DNA of 64,000 nucleotides from Thiosocius sp963808165 (lineage in GTDB: Bacteria; Pseudomonadota; Gammaproteobacteria; Chromatiales; Chromatiaceae): the NCBI GenBank assembly GCA_963808165.1, contig CAWEET010000007.1:230198-294197 (forward strand), in the 5' to 3' direction. The notes beneath the pieces are model-generated. The model worked only from the letters and a program-made list of their open reading frames with translations, made no database searches and was not told where the DNA came from. Positions 6,001 through 15,092 of this stretch are shown here, piece by piece. Numbering within the stretch: the stretch's first letter is position 1; every line of letters begins with the position of its first letter. A program made the position numbers and the translations under genes.

Positions 6001-8799
6001 ATGAACGAACCGGCGATCGATGAAGAGGCGGGCCTCGGCCGGAAACAGCTGAATCGCATCGTCGGTCGCTTCCTCGCCCTGCGTGACAAGCGACTGAGCC
6101 GGATACGCGCGACGCTGACGCACGAACAGCGCAGCTTCTTTGATCTATTGCCGCTTTTGTGGCACGTCAATCACCCGATGCTGCCGGGCTTTGTTTCGTC
6201 CGACACGCCTGCCGGGGTCACCGCCTATCGACCGAACCGCGAGCAGCTCCTGCTGGCGCGACGTTATGCGCGCGGGTTCAAGGACGACAGACAACTGCAT
6301 CGCGAGCGCCCGATACGCGGCCTGTACCTGATGGGCAGCATGGGTAGCCTTGGGCAGACCACCGGCAGCGACCTCGATTTCTGGCTTTGCGTCAACGGCG
6401 ATACTGACCAGGACGGCTTCGATATGCTGCGGCTCAAGGCGGCGCGGCTGCAGAACCATGCCGCAGATGTCGGCTTGCATGCGCATTTCTTCCTGATGCA
6501 CGACGAGTCGTTCCGCGACGGTGTACTGGAGCGGCTGTCGAAGGAAAGCAGCGGCAACACCCAGCACACCCTGCTGCTCGAAGAGTTCTACCGCACCGGC
6601 CTGCTGCTTGCCGGCAGCCCGCTGCTGTGGTGGGTTGTGCCACCGGAACATGAAGGCGACTATGCCCGCTACACGCGGCATCTGATTCGACAGCGGTTCA
6701 TCCGACGCGAGCAGTGGCTCGACTTTGGTGGCCTGCATGCGCTGCCGGCCGAGGAGTTCTTCGGTGTGGCTCACTGGCAGCTGTTCAAAGGGATCGATGC
6801 GCCCTACAAGTCGCTGCTGAAACTGATGCTGCTCGAGGCCTATGCCGCCGAGTACCCGAATGTCGACTGGTTGTGCATGGAAACCAAGCGCGCGGTCTAT
6901 CATGGCGAAACAGTAGAGGCGGACGAGCTCGACCCCTATCTGCTGATCCTTCAGCGAATCACACGTTATCTGAACGCACGCGGCGAACCCGACCGCCTGC
7001 AACTCGCGCGCCGGGCCTTCTATTTCAAGGCCGGCCAGACCGTGCACCGACCCAGTCCCTATGCCGATTGGCGCCATCGGGAGATGCTCCGGCAGTGCGA
7101 GAAATGGGGCTGGGGCGATGCCGATATCGCGCAGCTTGATACGCGTCCGGCATGGAAACTGGATCGCGTCGTGGAGGAGCGCAATGCCCTGGTTTCGGAA
7201 TTGTCGCGCAGTTACCGTCTGCTGACCGAGTTCGCTCGCGAGCAGGATGCGGTGGCCAATCTGGACACGCGCGAACTGGCGCTGCTCGGACGCAAGTTGT
7301 ATGCGGCCCTCGACAAACGGCCCGGCAAGATCGACCGGGTAAACCCGGGCATTTCGCGCGACCTGTCAGAGCGCACCCTGTGGCTGCGTCGCAGCAACGA
7401 CGAACCGGTGCGCTGGCAGCTGTTCCTGCATCCGCCCGAGGAATTGCCGCAGCGCCCAGCCAAGACCAGTATCAGTCTGGTCGAAATCCTGACCTGGCTG
7501 CATATCAACGGCATCTGCGAACGCGGCTCGCGAATTCATCACCTGCCGAAACCGCCGGGTTACGGTGAGCCTGAACAGGACAAAATCCTGAAAACCCTGC
7601 GCAAGCGCCTGCGCCGACGGGCTGGCGGCGACAGCAGCCTGGAGGCCTATGCGGAGATCGCCAGGGGACGGACCTCTCTTTGGTTCATAAACGTGGCTCA
7701 CAATCCGCTCGCAAGCCTGGCAAATGCCGGCTACCAGCTCATCAGTGAGCGCGTGGATGCGTTGAGCTTCGGCGCCGCTCACGAATGCCTGGTGGCCAAC
7801 GTGGAACACCTGTACACGACCACCTGGGGAGAGGTACGAATCGAGGGTCACCCGGGCGGCGGCGAAGGACTGTTGAATTGTCTGTGCCGTTACCTTGACC
7901 TGTTCGCGCCACACACGCACAAGCCGGAGCCGATCAGCGCCTACAGCTATTCTTCGACCCGAGGCCACGCGATCGCCGCTCGCGTCGCGCGGCTCGTACA
8001 ATCGGTAGCGGACGCCTTCCATCTGCACGGGCACGGTCTGCGTTACATCCTGCGCATCGCGGACCATTTTTTCCAGGTCGAGGGACGCGACGATCATTAC
8101 GAGTGGACGCCGATCGGCGAGCTCGATGCGTTGGAAAGCCATCTGGCCAAGGCAACCAGCGGTTTCCAGCCGACCCGAATTGACCGGCTGAGCATGCAGG
8201 GCTCGCCGCTGCCGGCACTGATGATGCGCAACGAACCCGACCTGGTCCAAGTCTTCTACCAGGTCCTGGACGGTGGCATCCAGCTGTACATATTAGACGA
8301 GTGCGGTTCAGTGTTTCAGCAATGGGTAGCCGGCGCGGACGAATACTACCTGATGGTCCAGCAGCGTCGGTTCCTCGACGCGGTCGCCAGTCGGCGCCTG
8401 CTATCGACCATCGGAGGCGTTGGCGACCCGGGCCCGCGTTTCGCACGCATCGCGCGCATGAACACCGGCGACTGGCAGGTCACCGCGATCAAGGTGCCGC
8501 GCACCCGCGTCACCGACCATACCGAACTGACCCTGGCGGTCGGTCCTGGCGGCGACTTGCAAGAAGGGTTCCGGCTGCAGCTCGGTAACCAGGAATTTGA
8601 CTCGCTGGCCCTTGGCGATGCGCTCTACCCAGAGGTCGCACAACATCTGAAGCGGCTGCGCCGCCACGGCTTGAATTACCCTGTCTACCTTACCGGGGTG
8701 ATCAGTGCCGAGGGCGATAACGGCAGACCCTGCCGACTGATCGAACTGCTGCGCATGAAACAGCAAGTCGAGCAGCGGCTGGCCGAAGAGATGCGCTGA
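6001..8799 (+). CDS. cyaA: Class I adenylate cyclase
   Basis: This 932-residue protein makes cAMP from ATP. The N-terminal catalytic half has the nucleotidyltransferase-fold signature GSMGS at residues 112-116 with metal-binding D124 and D126 in SDLDFWLC. The C-terminal half is the regulatory region typical of enterobacterial and other gammaproteobacterial CyaA. The length is slightly above E. coli CyaA (848). The gene follows the degenerate GGDEF gene by 17 bases. It belongs to a class unrelated to the CHASE2 cyclase 3 kb upstream, so the locus encodes two independent cyclic-nucleotide sources. No cyaY gene is seen beside it. Confidence 0.95.
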   Translation: MNEPAIDEEAGLGRKQLNRIVGRFLALRDKRLSRIRATLTHEQRSFFDLLPLLWHVNHPMLPGFVSSDTPAGVTAYRPNREQLLLARRYARGFKDDRQLHRERPIRGLYLMGSMGSLGQTTGSDLDFWLCVNGDTDQDGFDMLRLKAARLQNHAADVGLHAHFFLMHDESFRDGVLERLSKESSGNTQHTLLLEEFYRTGLLLAGSPLLWWVVPPEHEGDYARYTRHLIRQRFIRREQWLDFGGLHALPAEEFFGVAHWQLFKGIDAPYKSLLKLMLLEAYAAEYPNVDWLCMETKRAVYHGETVEADELDPYLLILQRITRYLNARGEPDRLQLARRAFYFKAGQTVHRPSPYADWRHREMLRQCEKWGWGDADIAQLDTRPAWKLDRVVEERNALVSELSRSYRLLTEFAREQDAVANLDTRELALLGRKLYAALDKRPGKIDRVNPGISRDLSERTLWLRRSNDEPVRWQLFLHPPEELPQRPAKTSISLVEILTWLHINGICERGSRIHHLPKPPGYGEPEQDKILKTLRKRLRRRAGGDSSLEAYAEIARGRTSLWFINVAHNPLASLANAGYQLISERVDALSFGAAHECLVANVEHLYTTTWGEVRIEGHPGGGEGLLNCLCRYLDLFAPHTHKPEPISAYSYSSTRGHAIAARVARLVQSVADAFHLHGHGLRYILRIADHFFQVEGRDDHYEWTPIGELDALESHLAKATSGFQPTRIDRLSMQGSPLPALMMRNEPDLVQVFYQVLDGGIQLYILDECGSVFQQWVAGADEYYLMVQQRRFLDAVASRRLLSTIGGVGDPGPRFARIARMNTGDWQVTAIKVPRTRVTDHTELTLAVGPGGDLQEGFRLQLGNQEFDSLALGDALYPEVAQHLKRLRRHGLNYPVYLTGVISAEGDNGRPCRLIELLRMKQQVEQRLAEEMR

Positions 8800-8972
8800 G
8801 CTCTCGGCTGCTGGGGCGGGGAGAAAGGCCCACGCCGGGAGGGACCATGATAGGGAAGCAGCGACACAGGGTGTCAAGCTCGAGTCACGCGCAGATTCAT
8901 CACTTTCCAGAGACAGTTCAGTGTGTTGTGCCACAGCTGCTTTCCGGCCGGTGGCGGATGCGGGCTAACCGT

Positions 8973-9155
8973 ATGAGTACCCGGGAGAATCCGGACACCG
9001 GCCAGTGCTGTTCGACAATCCCGACGTGGACCTGCCGGCAATACTCACAACCATGCCGAGACTACACGACCGAGGCGGTGTTCGAAGGCCAGAAGGAGAC
9101 GGTATCCGGCATCGCCTGCCACCAGCCGGACGGGATCTGGCAGGCAGCGAACTGA
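8973..9155 (+). pseudogene. Remnant of a 17-kDa surface-antigen-like protein (C-terminal domain)
   Basis: The frame ending at 9155 reads STRENPDTGQ, then QPCRDYTTEAVFEG, then SGIACHQPDGIWQAAN. This matches the C-terminal pattern of glycine-zipper surface-antigen proteins (NPDTG...PCREY.T....G....YGTACRQPDG.W). The signal peptide and glycine-zipper part are missing: upstream in this frame, back to the end of cyaA, nothing resembles them. An ATG at 8973 could start a 60-residue product, but without export signals I regard it as a remnant. The rest of the 442-base interval between cyaA and lptM holds no other gene that I can see. Confidence 0.45.
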
Positions 9156-9181
9156 TTCCGACCATGCCCACCGGGTCTGGA

Positions 9182-9211
9182 TTGGGAGGCTGGGCGGAGG
9201 CGGTTTATACT
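9182..9211 (+). promoter_or_regulatory. Candidate sigma70 promoter for lptM-lysA
   Basis: TTGGGA at 9182-9187 and TATACT at 9206-9211 are separated by 18 bases. They lie 30 bases before the lptM start, in front of the lptM-lysA-methyltransferase-dapF-DUF484-xerC run. Assigned by eye only. Confidence 0.35.
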
Positions 9212-9241
9212 GCCGGGCTGGAAGCCCCCGCGGAGCCCGGC

Positions 9242-9403
9242 ATGATCCGAAATACCATCACCCTGAGCGGCGCGCTCGCCGTGCTGCTTGCCGCCGGTTG
9301 CGGCAACAAGGGACCCCTGTACCTGCCCGAGCCGGATGCGCCGACGGAGGACGCCGCGGTCATCGAGCCGGCGTCAGAGCCAAGCGTCGAAGAAGCGGAT
9401 TAG
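9242..9403 (+). CDS. lptM: LPS translocon maturation chaperone LptM-like lipoprotein
   Basis: A 53-residue lipoprotein. A short signal peptide ends at the lipobox LLAAGC, followed directly by the family hallmark GNKGPLYLPEPD. LptM (formerly YifL) is an outer-membrane-targeted lipoprotein that assists LptD/LptE maturation in E. coli. Its position directly upstream of lysA is the conserved gammaproteobacterial arrangement. The ATG at 9242 gives the proper signal peptide, and the stop lies 4 bases before lysA. Confidence 0.87.
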   Translation: MIRNTITLSGALAVLLAAGCGNKGPLYLPEPDAPTEDAAVIEPASEPSVEEAD

Positions 9404-9407
9404 CCCG

Positions 9408-10658
9408 ATGGACCATTTTCTATATCGTGACGGCGAACTGCATGTCGAGGAAGTCCCGCTGCGCGAGATCGCAGCAGATTACGGGACCCCCTGCTACGTC
9501 TACTCGCGCGCCACGCTGGAACGTCACTGGCACGCCTTCGACGACGCCTTCGACGGGCATGCCCATCTGGTGTGCTTCGCGGTCAAGGCAAACTCCAATC
9601 TTGCCGTGCTGAACGTATTGGCACGCCTCGGCTCCGGTTTCGACATCGTGTCAGTGGGCGAACTGGAGCGGGTTCTGGCAGCCGGCGGAGACCCGGGCCG
9701 AGTGCTTTTCTCGGGCGTCGGCAAGCAGGCCCACGAGATGCGTCGCGCGCTGCAGGTCGGCATTCGCTGTTTCAATGTCGAATCGGCAGCCGAACTGGAT
9801 CGACTCGACGCAGTTGCCGCAGAACTCGGTACAACGGCACCGGTCGCACTGCGGGTGAACCCGGATGTCGACGCCCAAACTCATCCCTACATCTCGACCG
9901 GACTGCGAGAGAACAAGTTCGGCGTGGCGATCGACGAGGCGCCGGCGCTGTACCGGCGCGCACAGGACCTTGCACATATCCGGGTTTCGGGCGTCGACTG
10001 CCACATCGGCTCGCAGCTGACCCAGCTCGGCCCCTTCCTGGACGCGCTGGATCGCGTCCTGCTGTTGGTCGAACGGCTTGGCGCCGAAGGCATCGTGCTG
10101 GACCATCTCGACCTTGGCGGGGGACTCGGGGTGCGCTACCGGGACGAGACGCCGCCCGCGCCCGGCGACTATGCCGCAGCGCTGCTGGAGAAACTCGGTG
10201 ACAGCCCTTTTGAGGTATTCATCGAGCCCGGCCGGGCGATCGCAGCGAACGCCGGCGTACTGCTGACGCGGGTCGAATACCTCAAGCACAGCGAGGCCAA
10301 GGACTTCGCGGTCGTCGACGCCGCGATGAACGACCTGATCCGGCCGTCGCTCTACCAGGCCTGGCAGTCGATCGTGACAGTCGAGGAGACCCCCGCGGGA
10401 ACACCCGGGGTCTACGACCTGGTCGGGCCGATATGTGAGACCGGCGACTTCCTGGGCAAACAACGGGCGCTGACCCTGCGCGAGGGCAGCCTGCTGGCGG
10501 TGCGGTCCGCCGGCGCCTACGGATTCACGATGGCGTCCAATTACAACACCCGGGCACGCGCCGCCGAGTTGATGGTCGACGGCACGCAGGTCCATCTTGC
10601 GCGCCGGCGCGAAACCCTGGCCGAGCTGTTCGCCGGCGAAGCCACCCTGCCCGACTGA
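9408..10658 (+). CDS. lysA: Diaminopimelate decarboxylase
   Basis: This 416-residue PLP enzyme converts meso-diaminopimelate to L-lysine and CO2, the last step of lysine synthesis. It has an alanine-racemase-type barrel with the PLP lysine in the CFAVKANSN segment, a glycine-rich phosphate-binding segment (DLGGGLGVRY) and the EPGRAI motif. The C-terminal beta domain holds GPICETGDFL with the active-site Cys, and AGAYGFTMASNYN. The start at 9408 follows the lptM stop closely, and the protein begins MDHFLYRDGEL as in homologues. It lies in the lptM-lysA-dapF-xerC order. Confidence 0.95.
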   Translation: MDHFLYRDGELHVEEVPLREIAADYGTPCYVYSRATLERHWHAFDDAFDGHAHLVCFAVKANSNLAVLNVLARLGSGFDIVSVGELERVLAAGGDPGRVLFSGVGKQAHEMRRALQVGIRCFNVESAAELDRLDAVAAELGTTAPVALRVNPDVDAQTHPYISTGLRENKFGVAIDEAPALYRRAQDLAHIRVSGVDCHIGSQLTQLGPFLDALDRVLLLVERLGAEGIVLDHLDLGGGLGVRYRDETPPAPGDYAAALLEKLGDSPFEVFIEPGRAIAANAGVLLTRVEYLKHSEAKDFAVVDAAMNDLIRPSLYQAWQSIVTVEETPAGTPGVYDLVGPICETGDFLGKQRALTLREGSLLAVRSAGAYGFTMASNYNTRARAAELMVDGTQVHLARRRETLAELFAGEATLPD

Positions 10659-10665
10659 GTAACCG

Positions 10666-11334
10666 ATGCAGCGCGTACCCGAACCCGAAGAACTCATGGA
10701 CGACGCGCAACAGGCACTCGCCTACGCGCAAGCCGACTTCAGCGAGGCCAACCGGCTGTTCGTGGATCTCCTGGAGCGGCTGGAACCGGCCGGGCTGAGC
10801 GGCAGGCTGCTCGATCTCGGCTGCGGACCTGCCGATATCCCGCTGGTGCTGGCACGCCGGCACCCGTGCCTGACGATCGACGCTGTGGACGGCGCCAGAT
10901 CGATGCTCGAACTGGCCCGCCGCAACCTGGATCAAGAACCGGATGTCGCCCGGCGCATTGAGCTGCTGTGCGAGCACCTGCCCTGTCGGGAACTGGCGAG
11001 CAAGGCCTACGACTTTGCGGTATCGAACAGCCTGCTGCACCACCTGACCGAACCGGCGGCGATGTGGCAGACGATAGCGCACTGCGGCCTGCCCGGTGCG
11101 CGGGTGCTGATCATGGACCTGGCGCGGCCGCGCTCGGAAACTGCAGTCGATGCGCTGGTCGAGACACATGCAATGGATGCACCCGATGTGTTACGCAGGG
11201 ATTTTCGAAATTCGCTGTTCGCAGCCTATACGGTGGAAGAGGTCGAGGAGCAACTGGACTCGGCCGGTCTCGCGACACTGGAAGTCGACATGGTCAGCGA
11301 CCGCCATCTCGCGGTGAGCGGCGCCCTGCCCTGA
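10666..11334 (+). CDS. Class I SAM-dependent methyltransferase
   Basis: The protein has 222 residues. SAM-binding motif I is LLDLGCGPADIPLVLA (about residues 48-63). An acidic residue follows in DAVDGARSML, and motif IV is the segment FAVSNSLLHHLTEP. The substrate is unknown; the LLHHL element is common in small-molecule and quinone-type methyltransferases. It starts 7 bases after lysA and sits between lysA and dapF, where many gammaproteobacteria have no gene, so it is probably carried in the same transcript without being part of lysine synthesis. Confidence 0.82.
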   Translation: MQRVPEPEELMDDAQQALAYAQADFSEANRLFVDLLERLEPAGLSGRLLDLGCGPADIPLVLARRHPCLTIDAVDGARSMLELARRNLDQEPDVARRIELLCEHLPCRELASKAYDFAVSNSLLHHLTEPAAMWQTIAHCGLPGARVLIMDLARPRSETAVDALVETHAMDAPDVLRRDFRNSLFAAYTVEEVEEQLDSAGLATLEVDMVSDRHLAVSGALP

Positions 11335-11375
11335 AACTGCTGCGCGGCCGGATGGTGCGCTGTTATGCTGCCCGG

Positions 11376-12224
11376 ATGGACATTCAATTCACCAAGATGC
11401 ACGGACTGGGCAACGATTTTGTCGTGGTCGACGCGGTCAATCGGCGGGTGGTGTTGGACGAAACCCAATTGCGCGCGATTGCCGACCGCCGATTTGGCGT
11501 AGGCTGCGATCAGATCCTGCTGGTCGAATCACCGCGCCATCCCGACACCCAGTTCCACTACCGCATCTTCAATGCCGACGGTGGCGAGGTCGAACAGTGC
11601 GGCAACGGGGCGCGCTGCTTCGCACGCTTCGTGCGCGACAAGCGGCTGACCCACAGCGATGAGATTGCGGTGGGCACCGCGGCCGGTAACATCCGGCTGT
11701 TCGTGGAACCGGATGGCCAGGTGCGGGTAAACATGGGACTGGCCCACCTGGCACCGGCGCAAATCCCCTTCGAAGCCAGCCGTCAGGCGATCAGCTATTC
11801 GCTCGAGGTCGACGGGCAAGCGCTGGAGATTGGCGCCGTGTCCATGGGCAACCCACATGCAGTGCTGCTGGTCGACGATGTGACGCAGGCGCCGGTCGAA
11901 CGGCTCGGCCCGCAGATCGAGCGCCACCCACGATTTCCGCGACGCGCCAATGTTGGCTTCATGGCCATCCGCGACCGCGGCAACATCGATTTGCGCGTGT
12001 TCGAAAGGGGTGTCGGCGAAACGCTCGCCTGCGGTACCGGCGCCTGCGCCGCGGTGGTCTACGGCCGGGTTCACGACCTGCTCGACGAACGGGTGCGGGT
12101 ACAGCTGCCCGGCGGGATGCTTGTGGTAAGCTGGCAGGGCGTCGAGCACCCAGTCTGGATGACAGGTCCCGCCGTGACAGTGTTCGAAGGCCGAATCGAT
12201 CTCGACCGGCTGAGGTCGGATTAG
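11376..12224 (+). CDS. dapF: Diaminopimelate epimerase
   Basis: A 282-residue PLP-independent racemase that interconverts LL- and meso-diaminopimelate, feeding lysA and peptidoglycan synthesis. It opens with FTKMHGLGNDFVVVD. The two catalytic cysteines are in GGEVEQCGNGARCFARF and ETLACGTGACAA. The ATG at 11376 gives the canonical start, although the frame is open further upstream. It is followed by the DUF484 gene and xerC, the usual order. Confidence 0.95.
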   Translation: MDIQFTKMHGLGNDFVVVDAVNRRVVLDETQLRAIADRRFGVGCDQILLVESPRHPDTQFHYRIFNADGGEVEQCGNGARCFARFVRDKRLTHSDEIAVGTAAGNIRLFVEPDGQVRVNMGLAHLAPAQIPFEASRQAISYSLEVDGQALEIGAVSMGNPHAVLLVDDVTQAPVERLGPQIERHPRFPRRANVGFMAIRDRGNIDLRVFERGVGETLACGTGACAAVVYGRVHDLLDERVRVQLPGGMLVVSWQGVEHPVWMTGPAVTVFEGRIDLDRLRSD

Positions 12225-12276
12225 CATGCGGAACGCCGCGACGATGGACGTTCTCAAGAACAGGGGGTGCTGACAG

Positions 12277-12963
12277 ATGAGCACGCAACACGACGAAATG
12301 GACCTGACGGCAGACGACCGCGAGGAGCAGATCGCCGAGTATCTCATCGTCCATCCCGATTTCTTCGAACGCCATCCCGACGCGCTCGCCGCGATCGATA
12401 TCCCTCACCCGACCGGCGACGCCGTCTCACTGATCGAACGCCAGGTGCGCACGCTGCGCGAGCAGGCCACCAGCTTCCGAGGCCAACTCGAAGACCTGGT
12501 CGGGGTGGCACGCGAGAACGATGCGCTGGCCAGGCGTCTGCATCGACTGACCCTGGCGCTGATCGAGACCCACTCCTTCGACGAGGTCCTCAATACCCTG
12601 CAGGACGAACTGCGTGAACAGTTCAAGGCCGATGCGGTCGAGATGAAACTGTTCGCGTCCGACCAGCTGGAGGCTCATGCGCACGAGCCGGGCCCGGCAC
12701 TGTTCCAGGATTTTCTGAAGCGTGCGCGGCCGAACTGCGGCCAGTTGGACAAGGACAAGCTGGAATACCTGTTCGGGCCGCAGGCCGGAGAGACCGGTTC
12801 GGCGGCACTGATCCCGCTGACTGCGCCGCCGCTGGCCGGCGTGTTGGCGATCGGCAGCCGTGATCCGGATCGTTTCCACCAGGGCAAGAGCGTGGATTTC
12901 CTGCAACGCCTGGCCGAGGTGGTGAGCGCCAAGTTGCAGTCCGCATCGGGCCCCGGGGTCTGA
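12277..12963 (+). CDS. DUF484 family protein
   Basis: A 228-residue protein of the DUF484 family (YigA-like in E. coli). A helical N-terminus with the signature YLIVHPDFFERHPDAL is followed by a coiled coil (about 60-90) and a GAF-like C-terminal domain. Its biochemical role is not established; it is nearly always between dapF and xerC. The start is preceded by AGGGGG about 8 bases upstream, and the stop lies 9 bases before xerC. Confidence 0.9.
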   Translation: MSTQHDEMDLTADDREEQIAEYLIVHPDFFERHPDALAAIDIPHPTGDAVSLIERQVRTLREQATSFRGQLEDLVGVARENDALARRLHRLTLALIETHSFDEVLNTLQDELREQFKADAVEMKLFASDQLEAHAHEPGPALFQDFLKRARPNCGQLDKDKLEYLFGPQAGETGSAALIPLTAPPLAGVLAIGSRDPDRFHQGKSVDFLQRLAEVVSAKLQSASGPGV

Positions 12964-12972
12964 AACGATCAG

Positions 12973-13890
12973 ATGTCGCGCGCAAACGCCGACCGGCAAT
13001 CCGACCCCGCACTCACGGCTTTTCTCGACTACCTGCACTACGAACGTCGCCTCTCGCCGCGTACCCTGGCAGGCTACCGCCGCGATCTCGAAGACTTCCT
13101 CGACTGGTTGCGCGAACACGGGACCACGGACTGGTCGAGAGTCGACGCGCAGCAAGTGCGCGGTTATGCGGCGGCACGCCATCGTCGCGGGCTATCGCCG
13201 AAGAGCCTGCAGCGCCACCTGTCGGCGATCCGCGCCTGGTTCCGCTTCCTGTTGCGCGAAGGCCGGGCACCGGCCAATCCGGCCGACGGCGTTCGTGCAC
13301 CGAAGGTAGAGCGCCGCCTGCCCCAGACGCTGGACGCCGACCAGATCGGTCGGTTGCTGGAGTTCGCGGGCGACTCGGCACTGGATCGGCGCGATCGAGC
13401 CATCATGGAGCTGTTCTATTCCTCAGGCCTGCGTCTTGCCGAGCTGGCAGGATTGAATGTGGCCGACGTGCAAAGCGATGATGGCCTGCTGCAGATCACC
13501 GGCAAGGGCGGCAAGACGCGGCGTGTGCCGGTCGGGCGGTTTGCGCGACAGGCCATGGCGCAATGGCTCACAGTCCGGTCGCAGCTCGCCGCCACCGGGG
13601 TGGCAGCCCTGTTCGTCAGCCAACGGGGCGGCCGCCTGAGCAGCCGCTCGATCGAGTCCCGGTTGCGCCAACGGGCGATCGAACAGGGCATGCCCAGCCA
13701 TGTTCACCCGCATATGCTGCGGCATTCCTTTGCCAGCCACCTGCTGGAATCTTCCGGCGACCTGCGTGCGGTCCAGGAACTGCTGGGACACGCCGACATC
13801 AGCACCACGCAGATATATACCCATCTGGACTTTCAACACCTGGCCCAGGTCTACGACCAGGCACACCCGAGGGCCCGACGTCGCAAGTGA
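12973..13890 (+). CDS. xerC: Tyrosine recombinase XerC
   Basis: A 305-residue site-specific recombinase that acts with XerD at dif to resolve chromosome dimers. The N-terminal SAM-like DNA-binding domain spans about residues 8-95. The catalytic domain has Arg in YSSGLRLAELAGL, Lys in GKGGKTRRVP, His-x-x-Arg in HMLRHSFASHLL, His in LGHADIS and the nucleophile Tyr in TTQIYTHL. It is the last gene of the lysA-dapF run and converges on the cytochrome gene 6 bases away. Confidence 0.95.
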   Translation: MSRANADRQSDPALTAFLDYLHYERRLSPRTLAGYRRDLEDFLDWLREHGTTDWSRVDAQQVRGYAAARHRRGLSPKSLQRHLSAIRAWFRFLLREGRAPANPADGVRAPKVERRLPQTLDADQIGRLLEFAGDSALDRRDRAIMELFYSSGLRLAELAGLNVADVQSDDGLLQITGKGGKTRRVPVGRFARQAMAQWLTVRSQLAATGVAALFVSQRGGRLSSRSIESRLRQRAIEQGMPSHVHPHMLRHSFASHLLESSGDLRAVQELLGHADISTTQIYTHLDFQHLAQVYDQAHPRARRRK

Positions 13891-13896
13891 CGACTG

Positions 13897-14385
13897 TCAC
13901 TCATCCAGTACCGGGCTATGGTGGCGTCGCGGCGGTAGCGGCAGGACGACGAAGGCATGATCGTTCTTGATGTGACAGCTCATGCATTCGCTTGAGAGCA
14001 GGGCAAAGGCCGGCTCGAACGTAGACCAGTCGCGTTGCGCGATCACCTGATGCAGCGAGGGGAAAACGGCATCGTGAAATTCCCGCGCCGTGGCGGCACG
14101 CCCAGGCCGCGCCGTCGCCACATAGTCGACCAGCTTTTCCATCTCCTCCGCCTGATATGCTGCGAAATCCCATTTGCCCCGCTTTGCGGCAAAGTACAGA
14201 TCGCCGTAGCGGTGGCCCATCTGCTGCATCCAAATAGCGGTGTTCGGTACCAGCTCCACCAAATTGACGATCTTGTCCGCATCACTGCCGGTTTTGCGCC
14301 AATCCGCCGCCTGTGCGCAAGGTAGTGCAGCGAGCACGATCAGCAGCGCAGCCGGCCCAAGGCGAATTCCAATCGAGTGTTTCAT
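13897..14385 (-). CDS. Periplasmic monoheme c-type cytochrome
   Basis: This 162-residue protein has a signal peptide (LGPAALLIVLAALPCAQA) and one heme-c site near the C-terminus, SSECMSCHIKNDH (CxxCH). The remaining sequence is helical and rich in Met and Tyr (WMQQMGHRYGDLYFAAKRGKWDFAAYQ), reminiscent of cytochrome c'-like helical proteins, but I cannot assign a named group. It presumably transfers electrons or senses small ligands in the periplasm. GGGAG lies upstream of the ATG at 14385; an upstream extension in the same frame lacks a signal peptide. It is divergent from hslV, with 161 bases between. Confidence 0.78.
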   Translation of the reverse strand: MKHSIGIRLGPAALLIVLAALPCAQAADWRKTGSDADKIVNLVELVPNTAIWMQQMGHRYGDLYFAAKRGKWDFAAYQAEEMEKLVDYVATARPGRAATAREFHDAVFPSLHQVIAQRDWSTFEPAFALLSSECMSCHIKNDHAFVVLPLPPRRHHSPVLDE

Positions 14386-14510
14386 CGGGTGACTCCCAGT
14401 TTGTATGTGGCCTCCCAACTTATCAAACCCACGCCAGGACAGACTCTGAACGGGGCGTGCGGATACCCGCTCATCTGCTGCGGCTTTTCCTGCGGCACCC
14501 GACAATCCGC

Positions 14511-14516
14511 TACAAT
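14511..14516 (+). promoter_or_regulatory. Candidate -10 element for hslVU
   Basis: TACAAT lies 30 bases before the hslV start in the cytochrome/hslV divergent interval. No good -35 is seen at the standard distance, and I did not recognise a sigma32 (CTTGAA/CCCCAT) promoter. Weak evidence. Confidence 0.25.
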
Positions 14517-14546
14517 CCGGCGCTCGTTCAAGATTCGGGGCAAACA

Positions 14547-15092
14547 GTGCAGCAGCTAAGAGGTACCACCATCTTGTCGGTGCGCAGGGGCGGCAAGGTC
14601 GTGATCGGCGGCGACGGCCAGGTGTCGATGGGTAACACCGTGATGAAGGGAAATGCCCGCAAGGTGCGGCGTCTCTATAAGGGCCAGGTGCTGGCCGGTT
14701 TCGCGGGTGCCACCGCCGATGCCTTCACACTGTTTGAGCGCTTCGAGGCCAAGCTGGAGAAGCACTCCGGCCACCTGACCCGCGCCGCGGTCGAACTCGC
14801 CAAGGACTGGCGTACCGATCGCATGCTACGCCGCCTCGAGGCATTGCTGCTCGTGGCCGACCACGAAGCCTCGCTGATCCTGACCGGCACCGGTGACGTG
14901 GTGGAGCCGGAGGACAGCCTGATGGCGATAGGCTCCGGCGGCCCCTATGCGCAGGCCGCCGCTCGCGCGATGCTAGACACCACCGACCTGGCAGCGCGCG
15001 AAGTGGTCGAACGCGGACTGAAGATCGCCGCCGATATCTGCGTCTACACCAATCACAACCTCGTCGTTGAAGAGCTGGACTGTGATGCCTGA
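14547..15092 (+). CDS. hslV: HslV peptidase subunit of the HslUV protease
   Basis: A 181-residue proteasome-like threonine peptidase that assembles as a dodecamer with the HslU ATPase to degrade cytoplasmic proteins. The mature N-terminal Thr is residue 7 (after QQLRG), in TTILSVRRGGKVVIGGDG. Conserved blocks follow: GFAGATADAFTLFE, LAKDWRTDRMLRRLEA and IGSGGPYAQAAA. The GTG start at 14547 gives a short propeptide as in homologues; the frame is open further upstream but without similarity. It overlaps hslU by 8 bases. Confidence 0.95.
   Translation: MQQLRGTTILSVRRGGKVVIGGDGQVSMGNTVMKGNARKVRRLYKGQVLAGFAGATADAFTLFERFEAKLEKHSGHLTRAAVELAKDWRTDRMLRRLEALLLVADHEASLILTGTGDVVEPEDSLMAIGSGGPYAQAAARAMLDTTDLAAREVVERGLKIAADICVYTNHNLVVEELDCDA

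Noticed and set aside
9005..9241. In-frame N-terminal extension of lptM
   Set aside because: Only the ATG at 9242 gives a lipoprotein signal; the upstream frame overlaps the surface-antigen remnant and looks random.
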